DNA of 20,919 nt from an uncultured Bacteroidales bacterium (GTDB taxonomy: Bacteria > Bacteroidota > Bacteroidia > Bacteroidales > UBA932): contig CAMOVV010000002.1 in assembly GCA_946627685.1 (NCBI GenBank), positions 1 to 20,919 of the forward strand, written 5' to 3'. The notes below the pieces were generated by a model. It saw only the letters and a program-made list of their open reading frames with translations, was not told the DNA's origin and made no database searches. This document shows, piece after piece, positions 7,402 to 14,747 of the stretch. How positions within the stretch are numbered: position 1 is the first letter of the stretch; each line of letters opens with the position of its first letter. The position numbers and the translations under genes were made by a program.

Positions 7402-9809
7402 AGGGAGGTGAGGCGGAAGGCGATGAAGGCGAAGACCCAGGCGACGACCATAGTGTAGGCGCAGATTGCAATGGCCCAGCTCCACCTTCCCGTTTCGTTC
7501 TTTATCGCCACGAAGGTGGCAATGCATGGGAAATACAGCAGTACGAAGACCATGAAGGCCACAGCGGCCGGCAGGGAGACCGTCTTCACAAGGGCGGACT
7601 GAAGGGCGGTATCGGAATCCGCCTGCGAGCCGTCAGCGGCGGGAAGGGCGTCAGAAGACCCGCCGGCTGCAGCGGCCTCAGGGACGTACATGACTCCGAG
7701 GGTGCTGACCACCAATTCTTTGGCGACAACTCCTGTCAGAAGCCCTATATCCATCTTCCAGTCGAAGCCCAAAGGATCCAGGGCCGGGGCGACCGCCTTT
7801 CCTATCCTTCCGATGTAAGAGTGCTCCTGCTGGTAGGCCTCTCCCCTTTCAGAACGGGGGAAATAGCCGAGGCACCAGATGATTACGGAGCCTATGAGGA
7901 TGGTTGTGGCCATCTTCTGGAGGTACTGCCTCCCCTTTTCCCAGGTATGGCGGCCTATGGCCTTGGAAGTCGGCACCCTGTAGGGAGGAAGCTCCATCAC
8001 GAAGGGAAGGTCGTCGTCCTTCACGAACTTCGCAAAGACAAGGGCCGAAACTATGGCAAGAACGACCCCGAGAAGGTAGATGCACAAAAGGGCGAGAGGG
8101 GCGTGACGGGGGAAGAAGGCTCCGGCGATGAGGACGAAAATCGGCAGCCTTCCCGCGCAGGACATGAAAGGAAGGATGGCTATGGTGATAAGCCGGCTCT
8201 TGCGGCTCTCGATGGTCCTCGTGGCCATGATTGCCGGAACATTGCACCCGAAGCCCATCACCATAGGGATGAAACTCTTCCCGTGAAGGCCGATGCGGTG
8301 CATGAGCTTGTCCACGATGAAAGCCGCCCGGGCCATATATCCAGAATCCTCCATCAGGGAGATGAAGAAATAGAGTATCAATATGTTGGGAAGGAATACA
8401 AGGACAGAGCCGACCCCTGCAATCACCCCGTCCACGACGAGGTCCTTCATCCACCCTTCGTTCATCAGGGAACCCACGAGGGAGCCGAACTTCCCGACGA
8501 GGGAATCAATCCAGTCCATAGGGTAATTGCCCAGGGTGAAGGTGGCGTAGAAGACAAGGTAGAGAAGGGCGATGAAAATAGGGAAGGCAAGCCATTTGTT
8601 TGTCACCACAGCATCTATCCTGTCGGTCACGGTCCGGCGGGAGCGGAGCTCGGCATGGGGGGCGTATGTCTCCGCGAGCGCGCCCTGGATGAAGGCGTAT
8701 TTGGCATCGACGATGGCGCTCTCTGTGTTTTCGTGAAGCAGGGACTCTATCCTGGCCTCTTCCACGGAACGCGCGGATGCTATCTCCTCTCCGTTCGGGA
8801 GGGCGGCAATGACTCCTTCAATGTCCTTGTCGTTCTCGAGATATTTAATGGCGAGATATCTTGTCGAATACCGGTCCCTTATCCCGGAATTTTCCTGGAT
8901 GAGGGCCTTTATCCGGTCTATGCTTTTTTCTATTTCCGCCCCGTGGTTGATGTGGATGTGGCGGGCCAGGCGTTCATCCGCCCCCTCGTAAATCTTTATG
9001 ACCGTGTCGAAAAGATTGTCCACCCCCTCTCCGGTGCGGCTCACGGTGGGGCAGACCGGGACTCCGAGCAGCCAGCTCAGCTGTTTGATATCCAGGGAAT
9101 CGCCGCTGGAGCGCAGCTCGTCATACATGTTGAGGGCCATCACGACCCTGAGGTTCATATCGATAATCTGGGTGGTGAGGTAGAGATTCCGCTCAAGGTT
9201 GGAGGCGTCCACGACGTTTACGACCACGTCGGGAAGGGCTTCGAGCAGATTTTTGCGGACATACAGTTCCTCGGGGGAATAAGCTGAAAGAGAATAGGTT
9301 CCCGGAAGATCCACAAGGATGAAACGGTAGCCTTTATACTCCATCCTCCCCTCCTTCGCATCCACCGTCACCCCGCTGTAGTTCCCCACATGCTCATGGG
9401 CGCCTGAAGCGGCGTTGAAAAGGGAGGTCTTCCCGCAGTTGGGATTTCCAACAAGGGCCACCCTTATCACATGGTTCCTCTCGGCGGCGAGCCTTTCCAT
9501 GATGGCGTCGAGCCTCTTTTCCTCCTCTTCAGTTCCTTCCTCAAGCGGGGCGAGACTTTCCGTCTCCCCGTAGGATTTCGCCTCCTCCTGGCTGATGACC
9601 TCAATCCTGCGCGCTTCCTCCCTCCTTAGCGACACCCTATAGCCAAGAATCTCATACTCAATGGGGTCCTTAAGGGGAGCATTGAGCACTACGGTCACCT
9701 TTTTCCCCTGTATGAAACCCATTTCTATGAGTCTCTTGCGGAAACTTCCGTGTCCGTTGACCTTGACGATTACGGCCTTTTCGCCTGTTTTAAGTTCAGA
9801 AAGAATCAC
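7392..9809 (-). CDS. feoB: Fused FeoA-FeoB ferrous iron transporter
   Basis: An inner-membrane Fe(II) uptake protein of 805 residues in which FeoA (SH3-like, residues ~1-75, KVNGHGSFRKRLIEMGF) is fused to FeoB, an arrangement common in Bacteroidetes. The G domain follows: G1 GNPNCGKT (~residue 120), G2 YSGVTVD, G3 DLPGTYSLS, G4 NMYD, G5 SRTGEG. Then come a helical regulatory spacer and the membrane permease with two Gate-type repeats (FIPMVMGFGCNVPAIMATRT, GVVAKELVVSTLGVM). It ends in YFPCIATFVAIKNETG and a last helix. The frame stays open to a TTG at 9833, but that TTG lies inside the -7 element. GTG at 9809, giving a product beginning MILSELKTGEKA, is therefore the preferred start. No separate FeoC is visible. 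Confidence 0.95.
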   Translation of the reverse strand: MILSELKTGEKAVIVKVNGHGSFRKRLIEMGFIQGKKVTVVLNAPLKDPIEYEILGYRVSLRREEARRIEVISQEEAKSYGETESLAPLEEGTEEEEKRLDAIMERLAAERNHVIRVALVGNPNCGKTSLFNAASGAHEHVGNYSGVTVDAKEGRMEYKGYRFILVDLPGTYSLSAYSPEELYVRKNLLEALPDVVVNVVDASNLERNLYLTTQIIDMNLRVVMALNMYDELRSSGDSLDIKQLSWLLGVPVCPTVSRTGEGVDNLFDTVIKIYEGADERLARHIHINHGAEIEKSIDRIKALIQENSGIRDRYSTRYLAIKYLENDKDIEGVIAALPNGEEIASARSVEEARIESLLHENTESAIVDAKYAFIQGALAETYAPHAELRSRRTVTDRIDAVVTNKWLAFPIFIALLYLVFYATFTLGNYPMDWIDSLVGKFGSLVGSLMNEGWMKDLVVDGVIAGVGSVLVFLPNILILYFFISLMEDSGYMARAAFIVDKLMHRIGLHGKSFIPMVMGFGCNVPAIMATRTIESRKSRLITIAILPFMSCAGRLPIFVLIAGAFFPRHAPLALLCIYLLGVVLAIVSALVFAKFVKDDDLPFVMELPPYRVPTSKAIGRHTWEKGRQYLQKMATTILIGSVIIWCLGYFPRSERGEAYQQEHSYIGRIGKAVAPALDPLGFDWKMDIGLLTGVVAKELVVSTLGVMYVPEAAAAGGSSDALPAADGSQADSDTALQSALVKTVSLPAAVAFMVFVLLYFPCIATFVAIKNETGRWSWAIAICAYTMVVAWVFAFIAFRLTSLLI

Positions 9810-9830
9810 CTCCGGCTTGTTTTTCGGGTG

Positions 9831-9861
9831 CAAAAATAGCCAATAAGACGTTTAAAACAAA
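9831..9861 (-). promoter_or_regulatory. Promoter of feoAB
   Basis: On the minus strand TTTG (9861-9858), a 19-base spacer and TATTTTTG (9838-9831) fit the Bacteroidales consensus exactly. Transcription would start near 9825, which rules out the TTG start at 9833 and favours GTG 9809. I see no obvious Fur-box palindrome, although the region is short and AT-rich. Confidence 0.85.
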
Positions 9862-9912
9862 TAGCCATTTTTAGCGACACGGAGCCCGGGGAAGCAATAA
9901 AATGAATTTTTT

Positions 9913-9943
9913 TTTGCAGATTCGGGAAATATATCTATTTTTG
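9913..9943 (+). promoter_or_regulatory. Promoter of tRNA-Leu (and possibly of the upxY-like gene)
   Basis: TTTG 9913-9916, a 19-base spacer and TATTTTTG 9936-9943 match the consensus exactly. The tRNA begins 13 bases later. No other promoter is visible before the upxY-like gene. Confidence 0.88.
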
Positions 9944-9956
9944 CAGTCCCATACCA

Positions 9957-10040
9957 GCGGATGTGGCGAAATGGTAGACGCGCTACTTTGAGGGGGTAGT
10001 GGATAATGTTTCCGTGTGAGTTCGAGTCTCACCATCCGCA
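9957..10040 (+). tRNA. tRNA-Leu (anticodon GAG)
   Basis: An 84-base class II tRNA. The acceptor stem GCGGATG (9957-9963) pairs with CATCCGC (10033-10039), with discriminator A 10040. The anticodon stem CTACT 9983-9987 pairs with GGTAG 9995-9999 around loop TTGAGGG, placing GAG at 9990-9992. A long variable arm (GGATAATGTTTCC) follows. The T stem GTGAG 10016-10020 and CTCAC 10028-10032 close the loop TTCGAGT. It reads CUC/CUU leucine codons. The 3' CCA is not encoded and must be added after transcription. Confidence 0.95.
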
Positions 10041-10044
10041 CAAG

Positions 10045-10080
10045 ACATCGGCGAAAGACTTCGCCGGTGTTTTTGTTTTT
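10045..10080 (+). terminator. Intrinsic terminator between tRNA-Leu and the upxY-like gene
   Basis: The stem ACATCGGCGAA 10045-10055 pairs with TTCGCCGGTGT 10060-10070 (11 bp, one T-G pair) around loop AGAC, followed by TTTTGTTTTT. It ends 1 base before the next start codon, so any transcript of the upxY-like gene coming from the tRNA promoter must pass it. Confidence 0.9.
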
Positions 10081-10081
10081 A

Positions 10082-10675
10082 ATGGACAGGTACGAGATTA
10101 CAGACCCCGAACGCAGGCTGGTGCGGAAAGCTTCTCCGAAGAAGGAAGAGGAGGAAATGCTGTGGTTCGCAATGAGCGCCCCCTACTGCAGGGAACTGAA
10201 AGCCAAGGAGAAACTTGACGAGAAGGGCATCGAGAATTTCGTGGCCATGAAGTGGGAAAAGGCCGAGGGCAGGAAGCAGAGGAAACTGGTGCCGGTAATC
10301 CACAACCTCATCTTCGTCCATGCCGGGAAAAAGACCATCCAGAAAGCCAAGACATCCATCCCCTTCCTCCAGTACCGTACCATGAAAATCGACGGTCGCG
10401 GAAGACCCATAATCGTCCCGGACTCACAGATGGAACAGTTCATGAAGGTCTGCAACACCCTCAGCGACAAACTCCTTTTCTTCGACCCCAACGTCACCGA
10501 CATCCCAAGGGGAGCGAAAGTGAGAATAGTGGGGGGAGAATTTGACGGGGTCTGCGGCACCTTCCTCAGAAGGAAAGGCCCCCGGTCGCGCAGGGTCCTT
10601 GTCGAAATACCCTTCCTGGCGACGGTCGCGACAGCCGCCATCCCGGCCGAACAGCTGGAAATAATACAGGAATAA
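10082..10675 (+). CDS. UpxY-type NusG-paralogue transcription antiterminator
   Basis: A 198-residue cytoplasmic protein related to the UpxY regulators of Bacteroides capsule loci, which are NusG paralogues that bind RNA polymerase and prevent early termination in long polysaccharide operons. The NGN-like domain starts with WFAMSAPYCRELKAKEKLDEKGIENFVA and includes the typical LVPVIHNLIFVHA strand. A KOW-type segment near the C-terminus reads IPRGAKVRIVGGEFDGVCG, followed by VLVEIPFLATVATAAIPAEQLEII. The frame is open further upstream (to 10016, inside the tRNA), but ATG 10082 is the natural start. It lies directly after a terminator with no promoter between, and it converges on the polysaccharide genes, 32 bases from the end of the dehydratase gene. 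UpxY genes normally lead their operon, so this placement is unusual. No UpxZ partner is visible. Confidence 0.88.
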   Translation: MDRYEITDPERRLVRKASPKKEEEEMLWFAMSAPYCRELKAKEKLDEKGIENFVAMKWEKAEGRKQRKLVPVIHNLIFVHAGKKTIQKAKTSIPFLQYRTMKIDGRGRPIIVPDSQMEQFMKVCNTLSDKLLFFDPNVTDIPRGAKVRIVGGEFDGVCGTFLRRKGPRSRRVLVEIPFLATVATAAIPAEQLEIIQE

Positions 10676-10681
10676 CATTCT

Positions 10682-10700
10682 TGCCGGGACAGTGCCGGCA
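10682..10700. terminator. Weak hairpin between convergent genes
   Basis: TGCCGG 10682-10687 pairs with CCGGCA 10695-10700 around a 7-base loop, in the 32-base gap between the upxY-like gene and the dehydratase gene. It lacks a T-run on either strand, so it is only a candidate bidirectional terminator. Confidence 0.3.
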
Positions 10701-10707
10701 GTGAAAT

Positions 10708-12618
10708 TTACTTGTCCAGAACGGAATAGACGGAGTTGTTGCTGATATACTCCGGCACGATTTCTTTCATCACCTTCACCGTCGCCATGCTGTCATAGGT
10801 CCTTGCGACCTCGATGAGACGGTCTATCTGGCGGCAGGCGGTGTCATAGTCATACTCGCGGACCTTGGCGATGCGGACCTTCTCGTGGAAGGACGGGAGG
10901 GTGTCTTCGGTGCTGCTCAGCACCTCCTCGTAGAGCTTCTCGCCCTCGCGGAGGCCTGTGTACTTGATTTCAACGTTCTCCGCCCCCGAGAGCTTTATCA
11001 TCCTCCTGGCAAGGGTGGCGATTTTCACCGGCTCGCCCATGTCAAAGACGAAAATCTCCCCTCCGTGCCCCTTGGTACCGGCCTCGAGGACAAGCTTGCA
11101 GGCCTCGGGAATCAGCATGAAATAGCGGACTATGTTGGGGTCGGTGACGGTGACGGGACCGCCGGACTTAATCTGCTTCTCGAAAAGGGGTATCACGGAA
11201 CCGTTGCTGCCGAGGACGTTGCCGAATCTTGTGGTGACAAACTGGGTGCAGCCCTGCACCTTCCCTTCCTCCTCGGCCTTGTTGAGGCTCTGGACGTAAA
11301 TCTCGCAAATCCTCTTGCTGCATCCCATCACGTTGGTCGGGTTGACGGCCTTGTCGGTGGAAATCATCACGAACTTCTTCACTCCGTATTTTACGCTCAG
11401 GTCGGCGATTACCCTGGTACCGTGGACATTGTTGAGGACGGCCTCGGTGGGATTGTCCTCCATCATGGGCACGTGCTTGTAGGCGGCGGCGTGGAAGACA
11501 TAGTCCGGACGATACGAGGAAAAGACCCCGTCCATGCGGTTGGAATGGCAGATGGAGGTGACGATGGTGTCAACCTTGATGTCGGGAAAATCCCTGGCCA
11601 TCTCGAGGCGGACGTCGTGCTGGGGAGTCTCGGCCTGGTCTATCAGAATCATCGCCGCAGGCGAGAAGGCAGCAATCTGGCGTACCATCTCCATGCCGAT
11701 AGACCCGGCGGAGCCTGAAATCAGCACCTTCTTGCCCTTCAGCAGGGCTCCGATGGATTCCATGTCAACCTCAATCTGGTCCCTCGGAAGAAGGTCCTCT
11801 ATGTTGACCTCTTTCAGGGAACTGACGTGCGGGGTGTCAGGGGCCCATTCGCTGGCCCTCGAAGTCATGTAAATTTTGGCTCCCGCGGCCATTATGTAGT
11901 CCTGGAGCTCCTGGTCCCTGCGGAAACTCTCGTTGCGCAGAGGAGAGACCAGCACGGCTTTGATTTTGTTTTCCTTGAGGATATCCGTGAGGCTGGCGTC
12001 GGCGGAATACACCTTTTCTCCGAGGAGGCGGGTGTAGTTGAGGGTGGGGTCATGGCTGATGAAGCCTTTCACGGCGAACCGCGAGGGCTTCTCGTTGCGT
12101 ATTTCCTTGGCAAGGCCCACTCCTCCGGACTTCACACCGTAGATGAAGGCCCGCACGGCCCCGGCCGACTGGAAAGCATAGTCGTAGAGGTACTTGACAA
12201 AGATTCTCGAGAACAACATCAAGGATATGACGGCCGCGGCCACAACGGCAATCTGCACGGTGCGCGTGTCAGCGAAGAACGTTGTCTTGTTCGTAAAAAT
12301 GTGGATTACGACATCGACGACGCTCGCGCTGAGAACGGCGTAGGCCACGCGGAGAAGGTCCACGAAGGACGAATACCGGAATACGACTGAATAGGTGTGG
12401 AACACCCTGAAGAAAACCAGCAGTGGGATGATGAACAGGAAGAGGACCCGCACAAAGGGCCAGAAACTGGCCACGAGGTCCTCGAAACCGACGAAGAAGC
12501 CGTAAACGACAAACCACGACACAAAGAAGAAACAGCAATCCATCAGGATTATCATCCAATATGGAGCGGCTCTCTTGGTAAAATACCAATCGGTCAGTTT
12601 ATTGATCCTGTCTATCAT
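10708..12618 (-). CDS. Membrane-bound UDP-sugar 4,6-dehydratase, WbpM/PglF/CapD-like
   Basis: A 636-residue protein with four to five N-terminal membrane helices (residues ~20-150), a Rossmann-like CoA-binding-type linker domain, and a C-terminal SDR domain. The NAD-binding loop is GSAGSIG (302-308) and the substrate-site segment is FHAAAYKHVPMMEDNP. The catalytic region ISTDKAVNPTNVMGCSK has Ser420, Met431 and Lys435: a Ser-Met-Lys set, as described for large WbpM/PglF enzymes, instead of Ser-Tyr-Lys. These enzymes convert UDP-GlcNAc to UDP-2-acetamido-2,6-dideoxy-4-keto-hexose, the precursor of QuiNAc, FucNAc or bacillosamine. The frame extends to ATG 12672, but a -7 element at 12657-12650 makes ATG 12618 (MIDRINKLTDWYF) the likelier start. 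It is the last gene of the polysaccharide locus and has its own promoter. Confidence 0.92.
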   Translation of the reverse strand: MIDRINKLTDWYFTKRAAPYWMIILMDCCFFFVSWFVVYGFFVGFEDLVASFWPFVRVLFLFIIPLLVFFRVFHTYSVVFRYSSFVDLLRVAYAVLSASVVDVVIHIFTNKTTFFADTRTVQIAVVAAAVISLMLFSRIFVKYLYDYAFQSAGAVRAFIYGVKSGGVGLAKEIRNEKPSRFAVKGFISHDPTLNYTRLLGEKVYSADASLTDILKENKIKAVLVSPLRNESFRRDQELQDYIMAAGAKIYMTSRASEWAPDTPHVSSLKEVNIEDLLPRDQIEVDMESIGALLKGKKVLISGSAGSIGMEMVRQIAAFSPAAMILIDQAETPQHDVRLEMARDFPDIKVDTIVTSICHSNRMDGVFSSYRPDYVFHAAAYKHVPMMEDNPTEAVLNNVHGTRVIADLSVKYGVKKFVMISTDKAVNPTNVMGCSKRICEIYVQSLNKAEEEGKVQGCTQFVTTRFGNVLGSNGSVIPLFEKQIKSGGPVTVTDPNIVRYFMLIPEACKLVLEAGTKGHGGEIFVFDMGEPVKIATLARRMIKLSGAENVEIKYTGLREGEKLYEEVLSSTEDTLPSFHEKVRIAKVREYDYDTACRQIDRLIEVARTYDSMATVKVMKEIVPEYISNNSVYSVLDK

Positions 12619-12649
12619 ACGACTTCTGTCATGCAGGCTGCTTTCGCGA

Positions 12650-12657
12650 CAAAGGTA
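12650..12657 (-). promoter_or_regulatory. Candidate promoter of the dehydratase gene
   Basis: On the minus strand TACCTTTG (12657-12650) fits TAnnTTTG. A TTG (of TTGGG) lies about 22 bases upstream as a loose -33 box. The leader to ATG 12618 would be about 25 bases. Confidence 0.6.
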
Positions 12658-12731
12658 GTGAAAAATATTCATTTCCTCCCAATCCAGGAGAGAAAACTAC
12701 ACAGCCGCGGAAGCGATTCCTATGGCAAAAC

Positions 12732-13259
12732 TCAAAATGCCAGAGCAAGATATATGGCTCCGTTGAAGGCGCCCTTGCCATTGTGGAGGCCGAAAATGTT
12801 CAGCCTGCCACCGACCTGAAGGGCTTCGAACGGAAGATTGGGGACGTTGGAATGGTTGAGGAGATCAAGTCCGAGACTGCCGGACACGTAAGGCTTCTGC
12901 ACCTTTTCCTTCCACACGGAGTTGGCTGCTATGACACCGAGGCGGCCCTCAATGTAGGGACGCACGTTAACGTTTGTCAGCGTGTACCTTGCGGCAGCAT
13001 AGACGGGGAAGAAAGACTCCGCGTCTTCAAAGGCCCTGATCCAGGACGCGCCGGCACCGATGAAAATCTGCGGGGTAATCTGGCAGCCGTGGGTGGTGGA
13101 AATATCGGAGACCCACTGACGGTAGAGATAGGTGCTTCCGTTAAACTGTCCGGGGCCGAATCCACCTTCGACAAAGCCGCGGTACCTGGGAGTTGTCTGC
13201 GCAAAAGACACAGTCGCTGCAAGCAGGAGGGCTGTAATAAATATCAATTTCTTTTTCAT
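12732..13259 (-). CDS. Small outer-membrane beta-barrel-like protein, function unknown
   Basis: A 175-residue protein starting with a signal peptide (MKKKLIFITALLLAATVSFA, cleavage near AQT). The mature part has alternating polar and hydrophobic strands rich in Gly, Tyr and aromatic residues (for example GFVEGGFGPGQF, IFIGAGASWIRAF, VYAAARYTL, VRPYIEGRLGVIA, PYVSGSLGLDLL). It ends in a strand with C-terminal Phe (AIYLALAF), as outer-membrane barrels usually do. The size suggests an eight-stranded barrel, like OmpX/OprF-N-type proteins. I do not recognise a named family. It sits inside the polysaccharide locus but has its own consensus promoter. A role in surface glycan is only suggested by position. 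Confidence 0.8.
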   Translation of the reverse strand: MKKKLIFITALLLAATVSFAQTTPRYRGFVEGGFGPGQFNGSTYLYRQWVSDISTTHGCQITPQIFIGAGASWIRAFEDAESFFPVYAAARYTLTNVNVRPYIEGRLGVIAANSVWKEKVQKPYVSGSLGLDLLNHSNVPNLPFEALQVGGRLNIFGLHNGKGAFNGAIYLALAF

Positions 13260-13276
13260 GTCTCAATCATTTTTTG

Positions 13277-13308
13277 CAAATATAGCAAATCCGCCGAACC
13301 TAAACAAG
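13277..13308 (-). promoter_or_regulatory. Promoter of the beta-barrel protein gene
   Basis: On the minus strand CTTG (13308-13305), a 20-base spacer and TATATTTG (13284-13277) closely match the consensus. The start codon at 13259 is 17 bases further on. It sits in the gap after the WecA-like gene. Confidence 0.82.
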
Positions 13309-13331
13309 AAATTAGTCCAGCGGCGGCTCCT

Positions 13332-14378
13332 TCACTTCCCCGCCTCCTCCAAAGAAGCCAGATACTCCTCGTGAAGGTGATAATATTTTTTCATGAAAAG
13401 CAGATAGGCGGCGGCGAGGATTCCTCCGGCGACGACAAGATAGATCCAGTGGGCAAGCGGAGTGTCAGGGATGAGGAATATCATCACGAGGGAGACGGCC
13501 AGCTGAAGCGCCATATATATGCAGGAGACGGTCACATGGCTCATTCCCAGCTCATTGGCCATCAGCTGATAGGCATGTTTGCGATGTGCCTGGCCAAGAT
13601 TCTCGCGCAGCATGATCCGGTGCAGTATCGTCATCACTCCGTCCACCCCGTACACCAGCAGCAATGCAAGCCAGGTGATGTCCCCGGTCTTCATGATCAG
13701 GCAGCCGACGAGGAAAAGAAGGATGAACGCCATCCCGACGCTGCCCACGTCGCCGGCAAAGCACCTGGCCTTGTTACGCAGCCTGAAATTGAAGAAACCG
13801 AACACCAGCGTCGAAAGGGCGATGACGACGATGAGGCTGCCCTCGGCGAAATTCCCGGAGGAATCCGACATCCCGTTCAAAAGGAACAAAGGGACCAGCA
13901 CCGAGAGGGAATAACCGGCCGTGATGCCGTTGATTCCGTCCATGAAATTATAGATGTTCGAAGCTCCCACAAAGACAACGAGGGCGATGACGGCTATCAG
14001 CGCCCAGGCATACCAGGGATACTGGGCCGCCCCGAGTCCCAGGCTCAGCACTATCTGCGCGAATATCATCCCCATGGCGGCGAACTGGGCCACCAGACGG
14101 ACGCTGTCCGGAAGAGAACGGATGTCGTCGATGAAGCTGACTCCAGCGGCAAGCGTCACTCCCGCAAGAAGCCAGGGATAGCGGAATCCGAAAAAGACGC
14201 TCCACACCCAGAGGCCTATCGTGAAGATTATTCCTCCGCCACGGATTACAACCTTCGTGTGCGAACTTCTCTCATTGGGCTTGTCGATGATATTGCAACG
14301 ATCGGCGATGCGGAAATAAGCCAGTTCCGCTCCCAGCAGGATGACGGCCGCAAGGATATATATCAGCGTGATGCTCAT
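13332..14378 (-). CDS. Polyprenyl-phosphate N-acetylhexosamine-1-phosphate transferase, WecA/WbpL-like
   Basis: A 348-residue inner-membrane enzyme with about ten hydrophobic helices, of the MraY/WecA family. It moves a HexNAc-1-phosphate from UDP to undecaprenyl phosphate and so starts assembly of a lipid-linked surface glycan. Motifs in order: DKPNERSSH (32-40), the Asp pair in FIDDIRSL (Asp84, Asp85), NIYNFMDGINGI (141-152), CFAGDVGSVG (206-215, Asp210), and a basic C-terminal HRKHAYQL (265-272) in the place of the HIHH/HHxxxHR-type loop that sets substrate choice. The length and Asp pattern fit WbpL/WecA better than MraY. ATG 14378 overlaps the stop of the mutarotase gene by 4 bases (ATGA), which indicates translational coupling. 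Confidence 0.92.
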   Translation of the reverse strand: MSITLIYILAAVILLGAELAYFRIADRCNIIDKPNERSSHTKVVIRGGGIIFTIGLWVWSVFFGFRYPWLLAGVTLAAGVSFIDDIRSLPDSVRLVAQFAAMGMIFAQIVLSLGLGAAQYPWYAWALIAVIALVVFVGASNIYNFMDGINGITAGYSLSVLVPLFLLNGMSDSSGNFAEGSLIVVIALSTLVFGFFNFRLRNKARCFAGDVGSVGMAFILLFLVGCLIMKTGDITWLALLLVYGVDGVMTILHRIMLRENLGQAHRKHAYQLMANELGMSHVTVSCIYMALQLAVSLVMIFLIPDTPLAHWIYLVVAGGILAAAYLLFMKKYYHLHEEYLASLEEAGK

Positions 14379-14740
14379 TTCTGATGATTCAGTATATCGT
14401 TAAACTGTTTTGACGAATCGAATATCTTCTCCATCGGCTGCCATTTTTCATCGCTGCGGGCGTCGGGAGGGCAGCCTTGGAAACGGGACACGTAGGCCTC
14501 CCATTCCGCCTGGCGGGGAAGGGTCGCGAGACGGGCCATGTCACGGTCGAAATCGAAGTCGTCCACCGCGTCCATAATCATGAAAAGACGGCGGCCCAGG
14601 CGGTATATCTGCATGGACAGGATGCCCACTTCCCGCTGGCCCTCAATAATTTCCGGCCACACGTGGGAATGGACCTCCACATACTTTTCAATCAGAGCGG
14701 GCTCGTCCCTCAGCTCCAGACTTTGGCAGTAGCGTTTCAT
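14375..14740 (-). CDS. RhaM-type sugar mutarotase (L-rhamnose / L-fucose mutarotase family)
   Basis: A 121-residue cytoplasmic protein of the RhaM family (ferredoxin-like dimer that interconverts the alpha and beta anomers of L-rhamnose or related 6-deoxy sugars). The family pattern is visible: CQSLELRDEPALIEKYVEVHSHVWPEI with the conserved HxxVWPE segment (His and Trp-Pro), a central LSMQIYRLGRRLFMIMDAV strand pair, a helix with WEAYVSRFQG, and a C-terminal WQPMEKIFD with the conserved Trp and Phe. The frame is open to a TTG at 14761 inside sodB; ATG 14740, 7 bases after the sodB stop, is preferred. It is coupled to the WecA-like gene by a 4-base overlap. The substrate is uncertain; no rhamnose catabolic genes are nearby. 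Confidence 0.82.
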   Translation of the reverse strand: MKRYCQSLELRDEPALIEKYVEVHSHVWPEIIEGQREVGILSMQIYRLGRRLFMIMDAVDDFDFDRDMARLATLPRQAEWEAYVSRFQGCPPDARSDEKWQPMEKIFDSSKQFNDILNHQK

Positions 14741-14747
14741 GGTCCGG

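Noticed and set aside
7821..9287. Plus-strand open frame of 488 codons opposite feoAB
   Set aside because: It is a low-complexity charged product with no motif; the minus strand encodes an intact FeoAB with all G motifs.
10018..10040. Integration site (att) at the tRNA-Leu 3' end
   Set aside because: I saw no second copy of the tRNA 3' sequence in the window and no integrase gene.
10016..10081. N-terminal extension of the upxY-like gene into the tRNA
   Set aside because: The added 22 codons would lie over the tRNA 3' end and the terminator; ATG 10082 fits the family.
9862..10081. Invertible promoter, as known for phase-variable Bacteroides capsule loci
   Set aside because: I found no pair of inverted repeats flanking a promoter in the visible part; the promoter of the right-hand operon lies outside the window, so phase variation there cannot be excluded.
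12783..14384. Plus-strand open frame of 533 codons across the barrel protein and WecA-like genes
   Set aside because: It spans two real minus-strand genes and their promoter, and its product is rich in His/Asp/Gly without any recognisable domain.
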